DNA of 64,000 bases from Pantoea sp. Mb-10 (GCF_021272205.1 NZ_JAJSDX010000010.1:58153-122152); one strand, 5' to 3'. Counted from the first letter of the stretch, positions 1-9,276 are shown. Numbers and translations are program-made. Notes: a model not told the origin generated them from the sequence alone.

Positions 1-244
1 CGCGCTGCCAGCAGGCGCGGGCCGCATGCGCAAAGCCGCGCTCGCGTGAAACACGGCCAACTTTCGCCGGGTTACAGATATGCAAATGCCAGGCGGGATT
101 GGGTTTTCCCTGCCAGCTGCGCGTAATGATGTTGAGATCGAGCTGATCGCTGTCCAGCGCTTCCAGCGCGCGGGAGATAAACCGCTCGGCACCGCCATCC
201 GGGCGATATTTCTGCCGGACAATCGCCAGGCGTAGCTTAGTCAT
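1..244 (-). CDS. LPS core glycosyltransferase, WabG-like (partial, N-terminal part)
   Basis: The gene starts with ATG at 244 and runs off the left edge, so only about 81 residues are visible. The N-terminus (MTKLRLAIVRQKYRPDGGAE) has the glycine-rich GGAE loop of GT-B family 4 glycosyltransferases and resembles, from memory, the Klebsiella/Serratia WabG enzyme that adds galacturonic acid to heptose II of the inner core. The start overlaps the waaQ stop by 8 bases, so the two are probably translationally coupled. The waaQ-wabG order fits the Klebsiella-type core cluster. The glycosyltransferase call is firm, but the donor sugar is inferred. Confidence 0.7.
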   Translation of the reverse strand, partial: MTKLRLAIVRQKYRPDGGAERFISRALEALDSDQLDLNIITRSWQGKPNPAWHLHICNPAKVGRVSRERGFAHAARACWQR

Positions 245-1313
245 GCAACAGACTCCTTGCGGCAGCGAGCACATCTTCAACGGGGATCGCCGCCAGATAA
301 CGCTGTTCAGTTTTTGTGTCGATTGAATCCGGCGAAGGCAGCGGCGCATAGTCGCCTGCCCAGAGGATGCGGTTGTTGCTGCCCCACGGGCGCCACTGCG
401 TTAATTTGGTCGGGCCGAACAGCGCCAGGCAGGGCGTTTCCAGCGCGGCAGCCATATGCATCGGTGCGGAATCGACGCCAATGAACAGCTGCGCTGCGTC
501 AATCAGCGCGGCCAGCTGTGGCAGCGTTAGCTGCCCGGCCAGTGAGACCACGTTCTCGCGGCCACACAGCGACAAAATATGGTCAATCATCGCCTGTTCT
601 TTCGCATCCGGCGCCGCCGTTAACACCACCGTGTAGCCTTCCGCCGTCAGGGTATCAATCAGCTGCGCCACTTTTTCATCTTCCCAGCACTTAAAGACCC
701 AGCGCGAGGTGGGTTGCAGCACAATAAAAGCCGGGCCGACCTGATGCTGGGCCAGCACGGTATGCACTTTTTGTTGATCGGCTGCGCTGAAATGCATGGA
801 GGCCTTGGCCCCCTCCGCGGAAATACCCAGCGGCTCAAGCGAGACCATATTTTGCTCAACGGTGTGCAGCCGCGCGTGTTGGGCGGTAGAAACGCGCACG
901 TTGTGACACGCGCGCCAAAACATATTGTCGCGTTTGTTATAGGCGAAGCCAATGCGCACGGTGGCACCGGACAAGCCCGTGATGATTGCGCTGCGCCACT
1001 GATCGGCCAAATTGATGACTACGTCATACCGGCAAGCGCGCACGGCTCCAATCAGGGCCATTTCATGACGAAACTTCTGCCAGCCGCCCAGCTTCTTCCA
1101 TTTGCGATCAATAATGTGCAGCTGGCGAATTGCAGGATGGGCTTCCAGCATGGGACGTGTTTCTGCATACAGCAAGACATCAATATTGGCGTTGGGGTAG
1201 CGCTGGTGCAACGCGTTAATAGCGGGCGTGGTAAGCAGCATATCACCATGGTGGCGTAGCTTAATGAGCAGGATGTTTTGGGGTGTAAATTGAGCTGGGA
1301 TCGGGCTTGCCAT
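237..1313 (-). CDS. waaQ: Lipopolysaccharide heptosyltransferase III
   Basis: GT9 family enzyme expected to add the side-branch heptose III to heptose II of the LPS inner core at the cytoplasmic face of the inner membrane. The N-terminus has the ILLIKLRHHGDMLLTTPA motif typical of heptosyltransferases, and the C-terminal half carries the donor-site segment GVDSAPMHMAAAL followed by LFGPT. The chosen start is ATG at 1313, preceded by GAG-rich sequence; an in-frame TTG two codons upstream is less likely. It lies in a minus-strand core operon, separated by 73 bases from the GT2 gene upstream and overlapping the WabG-like gene downstream. Confidence 0.88.
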   Translation of the reverse strand: MASPIPAQFTPQNILLIKLRHHGDMLLTTPAINALHQRYPNANIDVLLYAETRPMLEAHPAIRQLHIIDRKWKKLGGWQKFRHEMALIGAVRACRYDVVINLADQWRSAIITGLSGATVRIGFAYNKRDNMFWRACHNVRVSTAQHARLHTVEQNMVSLEPLGISAEGAKASMHFSAADQQKVHTVLAQHQVGPAFIVLQPTSRWVFKCWEDEKVAQLIDTLTAEGYTVVLTAAPDAKEQAMIDHILSLCGRENVVSLAGQLTLPQLAALIDAAQLFIGVDSAPMHMAAALETPCLALFGPTKLTQWRPWGSNNRILWAGDYAPLPSPDSIDTKTEQRYLAAIPVEDVLAAARSLLHD

Positions 1314-1386
1314 ACGCAAATCATCTCAGAATTCAGTGAGCCGATTGTAGGGCAAAGCCCGTTAAGGCGAAAGCCAGCGGCTGGCC

Positions 1387-2388
1387 TTATTTACTGCGCC
1401 AGCGATAAATTCGGCTCAGCCATAATAATAGCTGATACCACTGACGCAGACCGCGTGCGTTACGCACCATACGCCGGTGCGTCTGCGTGGCGAACAGGTC
1501 GGCAATCATCGCCTGACGCGCTGCGGCTTCAGGTTCGCGGCGAATGGCGTGGCACACACTCAGCGCCTCACGCGTCACCTGATAATGAAAGCTCGAATAG
1601 ATTTTCACGCGCTGGCGATAGCGCGTATTGATCTCTTCCAGCAGACGCGCAATTTTCAGGTAGTGACGCTGATACGCCACGTTGGCCTGGCCTGTTCGCT
1701 TGCGATTGCTGATTGAGGCGTCATGCATGTAATAGCGGTAGAGCACCCGATCGGTGTAACGCACGCGTTTGACGTTCAGCATGAACTCCGTGGTCCAGGG
1801 AATATCCTGATGGTGCAAGCCGGGTTCAAACTGTAAGTTCAACGCATTGATCAGCGCGCGGCGGTAAATACCCAGCCACACCACGTGCAGATAACGGCGT
1901 GTTTTCAAGGCCTTGTCCAGCCATTCCGGACCGCTCATGACCTCTGTACTGGTGAGGCGATCAAGCGGAATCAGGGGCTTAACGGTTTGGCTGGATTTGA
2001 AGAACCATTCAGCATTGCACTGGGCGGCGTCGAGCCGGTCGCGCTCGGCCATATCAACCAGCGTCTGGTACATCTCCGGACGCATGGTGTCGTCGGCATC
2101 CGGAAAACTCACATACTTACCGCGGGCGATGGCTAATCCAGCATTGCGCGCGCGCGAGACGCCACCGTTGGCCTGATGAATCACGCGGATATGGGGATGG
2201 CGCTGCGCCCAACTCTCGGCGCGATCGCCTGAGCCGTCGGTGGAACCGTCATCCACGATAATGATCTCCAGCGAGGTCAGCGTCTGAGCCAGCAACGCCT
2301 CAAGGCACGCCACCAAACCTTCACCGGCGTTGTACATTGGAATAATCAAGCTGAGTAAGGGTGAATCGCTATCGGGCTGATGTGTCAT
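1387..2388 (-). CDS. Glycosyltransferase family 2 protein (LPS core)
   Basis: A 333-residue GT-A fold glycosyltransferase. The N-terminal domain shows LSLIIPMYNAGEGLVACLEALL, the nucleotide-binding EIIIVDDGSTDGS, the segment NGGVSRARNAGL, and the metal-binding FPDADD (DxD-type) around residue 96. This is the classical GT2 architecture. The start ATG overlaps the stop of the upstream GT9 gene (ATGA), showing co-translation in the core operon. Its position between a GT9 gene and waaQ indicates a role in LPS core or outer-core assembly. The sugar it transfers cannot be read from the sequence. The C-terminal 130 residues are basic and rich in Arg. Confidence 0.82.
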   Translation of the reverse strand: MTHQPDSDSPLLSLIIPMYNAGEGLVACLEALLAQTLTSLEIIIVDDGSTDGSGDRAESWAQRHPHIRVIHQANGGVSRARNAGLAIARGKYVSFPDADDTMRPEMYQTLVDMAERDRLDAAQCNAEWFFKSSQTVKPLIPLDRLTSTEVMSGPEWLDKALKTRRYLHVVWLGIYRRALINALNLQFEPGLHHQDIPWTTEFMLNVKRVRYTDRVLYRYYMHDASISNRKRTGQANVAYQRHYLKIARLLEEINTRYRQRVKIYSSFHYQVTREALSVCHAIRREPEAAARQAMIADLFATQTHRRMVRNARGLRQWYQLLLWLSRIYRWRSK

Positions 2389-3494
2389 GCTGTTTGTTCG
2401 TTGTTCCGTCTTGCCTGGCGCTGCTGTTGCCGGGCGCTGATAAAATCGTGGATGTCATCAAGTTTGCGCTGATCCAGATCGAACAGTTGTTCCACCGGAT
2501 GCGCGAAGCTGTACTGTGCGGCAAATACAAACGAAGAGGGGGCAATGTGATTGGGGCCGATAAGCAGCACATCGCCGGTCGGTCTCTGCTCTTCAACGCA
2601 GCAAGGACCATAAATTAACACCACCGGCACCTGCTGGGCGTCCGCGATGTAGACATTACCGGAATCGGAGGCAATGTAAAAATCCATCTCGCGAATGGCC
2701 GCAGGCAGGGCTTCCAGAGAGACTTTGCCGACCAGGCTCACCAGATTGTCGCGCGAACCCGCGACTTTAAACAACTCCTGCACGCGCGATTCTTCGTTCG
2801 GCGCGCCGAAGGCGAAGAAGGTGCAGGGCAGATCGTCTAAATGTTCAAACAGCCGCGTCCAGATTGCGGGCGGAATGGTTTTTGCCTGATTGCCGGCGGT
2901 CACGCTAATACCGATGCGGACTCCCTGACACGCCAGGATTTCAGCGGGGAGGCTTTCCGGCTGCCACAGCGGTAAAGTGGCATGCTTGGGGTAGCTCTCT
3001 TTCGTAAAGGAGCGATCGGCCAGCTTCAGGTAGTTCTCCAGCGTCAGCGTGTTTTTTTTGTGGTGTACCACGCCACTTGCCGTGAAATAAAACAGCTTGT
3101 GATAGCTTTTGCGGCGGTAGCTGGACAGGAACTGTTTATTGCTGGCGTTGCAGCAGGCGGCGATAAACAGATTGAGGTTCGTCGGGTGCAGCAAATAGAT
3201 ATTGTCGTAGCGGTTGAGCAACTGCCAAACCAACCTGAGCTTTTTAAGCAGACCGGAGCGGAAATCTTCGATATACCAGATATTTTCGATTGAACTGTCA
3301 TGGGTGGCGAGCGGTGCAACACTGTGACTCAGCAGCGCATCGCTTTTGCCAAGGTGCGCCAGCAGCGGCGTAATATTGATAAAATCGCCGATCTTAGCGG
3401 TTTGAATAACCAGATTCTTTCCGGTTCTGCCATGAACGGCTTTCATGAGCCATTTAAGCGGAAGAAAAAGAATAAATAAAATCACATACGTCAA
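2385..3494 (-). CDS. Glycosyltransferase family 9 (heptosyltransferase-like) protein
   Basis: A 369-residue GT-B protein related to heptosyltransferases. It has an N-terminal hydrophobic, membrane-associated segment (about residues 4-20), then NLVIQTAKIGDFINITPLLA, equivalent to the acceptor-side motif of WaaC/WaaF, and a late donor-side region (YIASDSGNVYIADAQQVPVVLIYGP). In WaaC/F/Q the matching segment is DSAPMHMAAA or similar, so this is a divergent member. No ATG fits the 5' end; TTG at 3494 with a weak GGAA upstream is the most plausible start, and GTG at 3485 is the alternative. It is coupled to the GT2 gene by a 4-base overlap. Function beyond LPS core sugar transfer is unknown. Confidence 0.75.
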   Translation of the reverse strand: MTYVILFILFLPLKWLMKAVHGRTGKNLVIQTAKIGDFINITPLLAHLGKSDALLSHSVAPLATHDSSIENIWYIEDFRSGLLKKLRLVWQLLNRYDNIYLLHPTNLNLFIAACCNASNKQFLSSYRRKSYHKLFYFTASGVVHHKKNTLTLENYLKLADRSFTKESYPKHATLPLWQPESLPAEILACQGVRIGISVTAGNQAKTIPPAIWTRLFEHLDDLPCTFFAFGAPNEESRVQELFKVAGSRDNLVSLVGKVSLEALPAAIREMDFYIASDSGNVYIADAQQVPVVLIYGPCCVEEQRPTGDVLLIGPNHIAPSSFVFAAQYSFAHPVEQLFDLDQRKLDDIHDFISARQQQRQARRNNEQTA

Positions 3495-3534
3495 AATCTA
3501 TTTCCATAAAAGAGGCATCCGCAGAGATGACCCG

Positions 3535-4677
3535 TTAACTTGAAACGCGCTGTGTCGCGGTGAAGGTGCTCGCTTCTGCCGGAATGAGTTGTAAATAGCG
3601 CTGGCAAATCACCTCAAGACTATAAATGCTCAAATCCAGCTGGTGCAACGCAGGGGGATGATGATAAATCTCCGCCATTTTTTCGGCCAGAGACGGCGCA
3701 TTCATTTCTGCTAATCCGCGAGCGAGATCGCCGATTAAGATCGACGAAGGGCCACCCGGACACCGCGTGCTGACTACGGGCGTACCGCAGCTTAACGCCT
3801 CAATCAACACATTGCCAAAACCTTCGCTGTCAGAGCTCACTACTAATAGGCGAGCGTGACGAATCCATGAATAAGGATTGCGCTGAAAACCCGCAAAGTG
3901 CACACGATCGGCGATACCTAAATCTCGCGCCTGTTGATGTAAACTCGCGGTCAAGGTGTCGCTTCCCTGGCCTAGCAGCACCAGTGGCGCGGTAATGCCG
4001 CTCTGCGCATAGGCATCCAGCAGGCGATCCTGACGTTTCGTTTCGTGAAAGCGGCCTACGTGCAGCAGAAAATCGGTGCCCGCCATCGGACACGGCTCCA
4101 TCGCCAGCTGTGCCACCGCGCTAAAGTCAAAAGGATTAGGAATAACCGCGGAATGGGCGGGCGTGACGCCAACGTTATCGATTAAGTCATCCAGCACCGA
4201 CTGCGAGACGGCAATGACTTGCCTGCCTTGATAGACATGGCGAATTTTTCGTTTTTTAAGCCACAGAGAAAAACCGCACTTGCGTGCAAGATAAGAGGCT
4301 GAGAACACGCCGTGCAGGCAGAACCAGGTTTTGCGCGCATCCAACGTGCGGGAGTGGCGCACAATGCGGTCGGTTTTATGCAGGTGAGACAGCACCAAAT
4401 CATAGTCGCCGTCCTGTGCTTCTGCGCGACGAACGGCCGCATCCAGCAGCCTTGCGCGCCGCAGCGTTTCCGTCAGTTTGCGCCAGGGCCGCGAACTGCG
4501 ATCGAGGATAACCTGATAGTCGATGCCGGGTGGAATAGGGTAATCGCACACTTTGCGTAAAGAGAAAAGTGAGACCCGATGCCCTTGACTGGACAACCCT
4601 TTCGCCAGCGTCAGTACCACTTTTTCGGCACCTCCACCTGGCAGGCCATCGATAACAATTAAAATGCGCCTGGACAA
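3535..4677 (-). CDS. Glycosyltransferase family 4 protein, WabH-like
   Basis: A 380-residue GT-B retaining glycosyltransferase, first gene of the minus-strand core operon. The N-terminus (RILIVIDGLPGGGAEKVVL) has the GGGAEK acceptor loop. The C-terminal domain has LLHVGRFHETKRQDRLLDAY and the nucleotide-sugar site SSDSEGFGNVLIEALSCGTPVV (E-x7-E type). From memory it resembles Klebsiella WabH, a GlcNAc transferase of the outer core; the adjacent WabN-like deacetylase supports that, but it is inference. The start is TTG at 4677 behind AGGGG, because no in-frame ATG exists at this end. The next gene begins 40 bases beyond its stop. Confidence 0.8.
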   Translation of the reverse strand: MSRRILIVIDGLPGGGAEKVVLTLAKGLSSQGHRVSLFSLRKVCDYPIPPGIDYQVILDRSSRPWRKLTETLRRARLLDAAVRRAEAQDGDYDLVLSHLHKTDRIVRHSRTLDARKTWFCLHGVFSASYLARKCGFSLWLKKRKIRHVYQGRQVIAVSQSVLDDLIDNVGVTPAHSAVIPNPFDFSAVAQLAMEPCPMAGTDFLLHVGRFHETKRQDRLLDAYAQSGITAPLVLLGQGSDTLTASLHQQARDLGIADRVHFAGFQRNPYSWIRHARLLVVSSDSEGFGNVLIEALSCGTPVVSTRCPGGPSSILIGDLARGLAEMNAPSLAEKMAEIYHHPPALHQLDLSIYSLEVICQRYLQLIPAEASTFTATQRVSS

Positions 4678-4970
4678 TGCTCTTACCCCTGGATTCCAGC
4701 CCGTTATAACGACTGATCCACATTCTTGCCTGTGGCATCAGAACGGAAAATAAGCAAAATCAATAGATTATATAAAAAAGCCAAGGGCATCCTGCTGATG
4801 ACCACATCAACTTTAAGCTTTTTTAAGCCGTTCTTAATCTAAAGTATACTAGTTTAACTCACTCTAAACTGCTATCTGGTGTGGCAGCGTAGCGGGATGA
4901 AAAGTTTGCGTGGGCCAGTCCCCCTGCGTACCATAACGGCGCGAAACCACCCATTTCTATCGGATAAGTC
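4678..4970. promoter_or_regulatory. AT-rich divergent intergenic region between core operon and deacetylase
   Basis: This 293-base gap separates two divergent LPS genes and is unusually AT-rich for the window, especially 4738-4870. AGTATACT at 4843-4850 is self-complementary, so it offers a TATACT -10 hexamer on both strands. No convincing -35 is seen on either side. The region should hold both promoters. I did not find a clear JUMPstart/ops element. Confidence 0.4.
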
Positions 4971-5948
4971 ATGGAAAAACCAGCCTTTTTAATCACCCTG
5001 GATACGGAGGGTGATAATCTGTGGCGTAATCGAAGCGGTAACGTTACCACGCAAAATGTCCGTTTTTTACCGCGCTTTCAGTCACTGTGCGAAAAATACG
5101 GTTTTAAACCCACGTGGTTGACAAATTACGAGATGGCCAGCGATCCGGATTATGTGGCGTTCGGACGGGATGTGCTGGCGCGTGGGCAGGGCGAAATCGG
5201 CATGCATCTGCACGCCTGGTACAGTCCGCCTCACGTTGCACTGACCAACGATGACTGGCGCTATCAGCCCTACCTGATCGAATATCCCACCCCGGTTTTG
5301 CGTGAAAAAGTGGCTTTCATGACCGACCTGCTGGAAAACGCGTTTCAGCAAAAAATGACCAGCCACCGTGCGGGACGCTGGGCGTTTAACGAGATTTACG
5401 CCCGCGCGCTGATTGATAATGGCTACCTGGTGGATTGCTCTGTGACGCCGCGGGTTGACTGGCGTCAGTCGCGCGGCGCGCCGCAGGGCGTCGGCGGATC
5501 GGACTACCGTCATTTTCCTGACCACGCTTATTACGTGGATGCGGACGATATCTCCAGACCGGGCGATTCGCCGCTGCTTGAGCTGCCAATGAGCATTCAG
5601 TATCGCTACGGTGCGCTGACCAATCAGGTTAAGGGTGCCTGGAACAGGCTGCGCGGTAAGCATCGGGGGCCATCGGTTAACTGGCTACGTCCCGTGGGCG
5701 GCAATCTGGCACAAATGAAAAAAGTGGTGGAGCAGACGCTGGCGCAAGGAAATGACTACGTTGAGTTTATGCTGCACTCTTCGGAGTTTATGCCAGATGG
5801 TAGTCCGACGTTTAAAAACGAGGCTGATATTGAACGCCTGTATGACGAGCTGGAGCAGCTTTTTGCCTGGTTACAGCCGCGCACGCAAGGTATGACCCTA
5901 ACGGAGTACGCCCTGCAGCGCAAAACTCGCCCACAGGCGCGGGGCTAA
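4971..5948 (+). CDS. Polysaccharide deacetylase family protein, WabN-like (LPS core)
   Basis: A 325-residue NodB/CE4-type deacetylase. Motif 1 is ITLDTEGD (D11 and E13), motif 2 is GMHLHAW (H79 and H81, metal ligands) and motif 3 is SHRAGRW (R133 to W137). No signal peptide is visible, so it is probably cytoplasmic. In Klebsiella the related WabN removes the acetyl group from core GlcNAc to give GlcN (family knowledge, from memory). The gene stands alone on the plus strand inside a minus-strand core locus, opposite a WabH-like transferase that could supply its substrate. The substrate is inferred from context. Confidence 0.75.
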   Translation: MEKPAFLITLDTEGDNLWRNRSGNVTTQNVRFLPRFQSLCEKYGFKPTWLTNYEMASDPDYVAFGRDVLARGQGEIGMHLHAWYSPPHVALTNDDWRYQPYLIEYPTPVLREKVAFMTDLLENAFQQKMTSHRAGRWAFNEIYARALIDNGYLVDCSVTPRVDWRQSRGAPQGVGGSDYRHFPDHAYYVDADDISRPGDSPLLELPMSIQYRYGALTNQVKGAWNRLRGKHRGPSVNWLRPVGGNLAQMKKVVEQTLAQGNDYVEFMLHSSEFMPDGSPTFKNEADIERLYDELEQLFAWLQPRTQGMTLTEYALQRKTRPQARG

Positions 5949-5954
5949 AGGCGG

Positions 5955-6033
5955 TTCGCGACCCGCAAGCGGCCTTTACCGGGTTGCGAATGCCTGTTCG
6001 CCCTGGCAAACCGGCAGGGGGATGTCGGTTTGC
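5955..6033. terminator. Two adjacent hairpins between deacetylase and waaC
   Basis: The convergent gap holds two inverted repeats. TTCGCGACCCG (5955-5965) pairs with CGGGTTGCGAA (5980-5990), with one G-U. GCAAACCG (6006-6013) pairs with CGGTTTGC (6026-6033). Neither has a T-tract, so they may be factor-dependent or merely stabilising 3' ends. Confidence 0.35.
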
Positions 6034-6086
6034 AAAACATCTTTGTCACGAGAACGCGTGCCTGCTTCTCTGACCCGCCGCACCGA

Positions 6087-7049
6087 TCACAGCACGCTTT
6101 GTAGCGTCTCCATTACGCGCGTCGCGGTTATCTCGGCCATGGAGCCTGTTTCACCGTGTATCACGTATTGGTTTTTGCCGTAACCGCCAATTAATCCCGG
6201 ATCGGTAGGTCCGTAAAGCGTGATATTGGGGCGATCCAACGCGGCGGTTAAGTGGCTTAATCCGGTATCGACGGAGACCACGGCCCGCGCACCAGCAAGC
6301 TGCTGCGCAACCTGCTCAAGCGTCAGTCGCGGCAACACCTCTACATGGTCGAAGCCTTCTGCCAGCCGCTGAGCGCGCTGGTGCTCATGCTCTGCACCCC
6401 AAGGCAACTTGATGCGTAGGCCGGTAGGATGCACCTGTTCGATGAGGTCGCGCCAGTGCGCTTCGGGCCAGTGTTTGTTGTCGCGCGTGGTGGCATGCAA
6501 GAGCACCAGATAAGGCGGCTCATCGACGGAAAGATCCGTTAAAAAATGGCCGGCGATCGCGTAATCGCCTTGCGTAGCCGGTTTTTCGTAGCCAAGGCTT
6601 TTGGCAAACAGTTCACGCGTACGTTCAACGGCGTGCTGTTTTTTGCCGATCTCATGGCGAATGTCGTACCACCAGCTGGCAAAGGGTTCACGCGCGCTGC
6701 GGCTGTCCTGACCGTGCTTAGTGCCTCTGGCGAGGCGCGTCACCAGCGCTGCACTCTTGATTAATCCTTGCGCATCAATCACCACATCGTAGTGGCGTGA
6801 TTGCAGTGCCCGCTTGAAAACAACGCGTTCTTCGCGCTGTTGGCTGCCAAACCAGTGTTTACGCCAGCGGCGTATCGCCACCGGCAGTACCTTATCCACC
6901 GCAGGATGCCAGCCTGGAATCTGGGCAAAATTTTCTTCAACTACCCAGTCAAAACGAATGCCGGGCAGCGCCTGCATGGCATCAGTCAGGGCCGGAAGCG
7001 TATGCAGCACGTCGCCCATTGAGGACGTTTTTACGATCAAAACCTGCAT
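6087..7049 (-). CDS. waaC: Lipopolysaccharide heptosyltransferase I
   Basis: GT9 enzyme that adds the first L,D-heptose to Kdo of Kdo2-lipid A, using ADP-heptose, at the cytoplasmic face of the inner membrane. The 320-residue length matches the family. The N-terminus VLIVKTSSMGDVLHTLPALTDAM is the diagnostic WaaC motif, and the donor region VVSVDTGLSHLTAALDRPNITLYGPTDP is present. It is the last gene of hldD-waaF-waaC, with 2 bases between the waaF stop and this ATG. In E. coli waaL follows; here the next gene is the convergent deacetylase. Confidence 0.95.
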   Translation of the reverse strand: MQVLIVKTSSMGDVLHTLPALTDAMQALPGIRFDWVVEENFAQIPGWHPAVDKVLPVAIRRWRKHWFGSQQREERVVFKRALQSRHYDVVIDAQGLIKSAALVTRLARGTKHGQDSRSAREPFASWWYDIRHEIGKKQHAVERTRELFAKSLGYEKPATQGDYAIAGHFLTDLSVDEPPYLVLLHATTRDNKHWPEAHWRDLIEQVHPTGLRIKLPWGAEHEHQRAQRLAEGFDHVEVLPRLTLEQVAQQLAGARAVVSVDTGLSHLTAALDRPNITLYGPTDPGLIGGYGKNQYVIHGETGSMAEITATRVMETLQSVL

Positions 7050-7051
7050 GT

Positions 7052-8095
7052 TTACTCCTGCACCGGCCGCAATAGCGCGTGCAGTTCCTGAAGAACGCGC
7101 TCGGGCTGAATATCGATCAAGCTTTGGTGATAGCCCTCTTCTGCATCCCCTTTGCGCACTTTGTGGTAACCGCTTATCAGGCGAATAATACGCGCCTGAT
7201 GCGAGAGCGGTGGCGTAAAGTCTGGGCTGCTCGGGCCATAAAGCGCGACAAGCGGCCGATTCAGCGCGGCGGCGATATGCATCAGGCCCGAGTCGTTACT
7301 GACCACAGCGGCGCAGAGCGCAATCAAAATCACCGCCTGTTCCAGCTGCGTTTCACCGGCTAAATTTTTACAGTGTGCGCGCGCGCGGTCGCTAAGGCTG
7401 TTCAACAGCGTGTCGCCGGTTTCCCGATCTTTTGCGGAACCAAACAGCAGCACCTGATACCCCTCGGCAATCAGTTGCTCGGCCAGTGCGGCGTAGTGGT
7501 AATGCGGCCAGCGCTTGGCTGGACCAAATTCCGCTCCCGGACAAAAGCCAATGATAGGGCGATCGGCGGAGAGCGCGAACAGCGCCGCCGTCATCTGCTT
7601 TTCGTCCTCATCCACTCGCAGCTGTGGCCAGAGGAGTGGCTGCGGCAACGCGCTGGCTGAATGTACCGGCGTGTCATAGCCGAGCGCCACATAGCGCTCA
7701 ACCATCAGTGGGAAAGCGGCTTTATCCAGCACGCGCACGTCATTCAGTACGCCATAGCGCATCTCGCCCCGCCAGCCAATACGCTGCTTAATGCCAGCAA
7801 AAAAAGGCACCAGGGCGGATTTAAATGAGTTCGGTAACACGTAAGCGCGATCGTAATGATTGGCCCGCAGTGATTTACCCAAGCGGCGACGTTCGCCCAG
7901 CGCCAGTGCACCGTGGCCCAGTGGCATAGGCAGCGCCTGATTGACCTCCGGCATACGGGACAGCAGGGGCCGACACCAGGCGGGTGCCATTACGTCAATC
8001 ACCGCGTCAGGATGTTCCGCCTTGAGCGTGCGATACAGACTTTGCGACATCATCATATCGCCAACCCATGAGGGGCCAATGACCAGAATTTTCAT
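7052..8095 (-). CDS. waaF: ADP-heptose:LPS heptosyltransferase II
   Basis: GT9 enzyme that adds the second heptose to the LPS inner core. The N-terminus ILVIGPSWVGDMMMSQSLYRTL is the WaaF signature, and the donor-binding part reads VVSNDSGLMHIAAALNRPLVALYGPSSP. At 347 residues it is the normal size. It lies between hldD (17 bases upstream) and waaC (2 bases downstream) in one operon, so the epimerase making the ADP-L,D-heptose donor and the two enzymes using it are expressed together. Confidence 0.96.
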   Translation of the reverse strand: MKILVIGPSWVGDMMMSQSLYRTLKAEHPDAVIDVMAPAWCRPLLSRMPEVNQALPMPLGHGALALGERRRLGKSLRANHYDRAYVLPNSFKSALVPFFAGIKQRIGWRGEMRYGVLNDVRVLDKAAFPLMVERYVALGYDTPVHSASALPQPLLWPQLRVDEDEKQMTAALFALSADRPIIGFCPGAEFGPAKRWPHYHYAALAEQLIAEGYQVLLFGSAKDRETGDTLLNSLSDRARAHCKNLAGETQLEQAVILIALCAAVVSNDSGLMHIAAALNRPLVALYGPSSPDFTPPLSHQARIIRLISGYHKVRKGDAEEGYHQSLIDIQPERVLQELHALLRPVQE

Positions 8096-8112
8096 CGCGG
8101 ATGTCGGTTTCC

Positions 8113-9045
8113 TTATGCGTTACGATTGAGCCATGCCATGTATTCGCTCACGCCCTGCGCGACGGTTTTGAAAGGTTTGTTGTACCCTGCCGCGCGCAGC
8201 TGCGTGAGATCCGCCTGCGTAAACGCCTGGTAACGGCCTTTGAGTTTCTCCGGGAAAGGAATGTACTCAATGGCACCCTTCTGATGGAAATTCAGTACCG
8301 CATCAGCCACTTCCTGGAAGGATTCGGCGCGACCGGTACCGCAGTTATAAATGCCGGAAACGCCGTTTTCCCAGCACCACAGGTTGACGGCAACCACGTC
8401 GTCAACGTGGATAAAGTCGCGGCGGAACTGCTCGCTGCCCTCAAACAGTTTTGGATTTTCACCGTTAGTGATCTGCGTATTCAGATGGAACGCAACGCTG
8501 GCCATGCTGCCTTTATGGCCTTCACGCGGGCCGTAAACGTTAAAGTAACGGAAGCCGCACACCGGCGACTCGGCTTCGGGCAGAATCTGACGCACATAGT
8601 GGTCAAACAGCATTTTGGAGTAGCCATAAACGTTAAGTGGCTGCTCATACTCACGCGCTTCGATAAAGTTTTCGTTGCGCCCGCCGTACGTGGCGGCTGA
8701 AGAGGCGTAAAGGAACGGAATTTCACGCTCAAGGCAGAAATGCAGCAGATCTTTGGAGTACTGATAGTTGTTATCCATCATGTACTTACCGTCCCACTCC
8801 GTGGTCGCCGAGCAGGCACCTTCATGGAATACGGCTTCAATGGGCCCCAGATCTTCGCCGGACATGATGTAACTCAGAAACTCTTCTTTATCCATGTAAT
8901 CTGCGATGTCCAGATCGGCAAGATTCACGAACTTGGTGCCATCTTTCAGATTATCCACCACCAGAATATCGGTATGTCCGCGATCGTTCAGTGCTTTAAC
9001 AATATTACTGCCGATCATGCCGGCGCCACCGGTTACGATAATCAT
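8113..9045 (-). CDS. hldD: ADP-L-glycero-D-manno-heptose 6-epimerase
   Basis: Last enzyme of ADP-heptose synthesis, converting the D,D- to the L,D-form with bound NADP. It is a 310-residue short-chain dehydrogenase-type protein. The Rossmann motif [18 protein letters not shown] is at the N-terminus, and the YxxxK pair lies in [14 protein letters not shown] near residue 140. It is the first gene of hldD-waaF-waaC. In E. coli the gene is also heat-shock induced; the leader here has an inverted repeat (GTGAAAC at 9070, GTTTCAC at 9082) but no clear sigma-32 promoter. Confidence 0.96.
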   Translation of the reverse strand: MIIVTGGAGMIGSNIVKALNDRGHTDILVVDNLKDGTKFVNLADLDIADYMDKEEFLSYIMSGEDLGPIEAVFHEGACSATTEWDGKYMMDNNYQYSKDLLHFCLEREIPFLYASSAATYGGRNENFIEAREYEQPLNVYGYSKMLFDHYVRQILPEAESPVCGFRYFNVYGPREGHKGSMASVAFHLNTQITNGENPKLFEGSEQFRRDFIHVDDVVAVNLWCWENGVSGIYNCGTGRAESFQEVADAVLNFHQKGAIEYIPFPEKLKGRYQAFTQADLTQLRAAGYNKPFKTVAQGVSEYMAWLNRNA

Positions 9046-9276
9046 ATGCTTTGCCTTTAAACAGTTGAGGTGAAACGGGAGGTTTCACGCACGAATACTT
9101 CACATCATAACATTTCAACCCGCCTCAGGTAGCCAGATGACTCTGCAAGCGCTACACAAATATCACTGATGACGTGAACTATGCTGCAAAAAAGAGATTT
9201 GGCTGGCTGAAACAGCGGCGTGATGCGCGTAAAACAGTAAGATGTGCCAACATTTTGCTATCTGAGGAGCAGAATT

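Noticed and set aside
4875..4900. Possible JUMPstart/ops element (GTGGCAGCGTAGCG) upstream of the deacetylase
   Set aside because: It does not match the ops core GGCGGTAGCGT well enough, and it points into a single gene rather than a long operon.
9113..9120. GGTTGAAA on the minus strand upstream of hldD as a sigma-32 -35 element
   Set aside because: No CCCCAT-type -10 follows at the required spacing.
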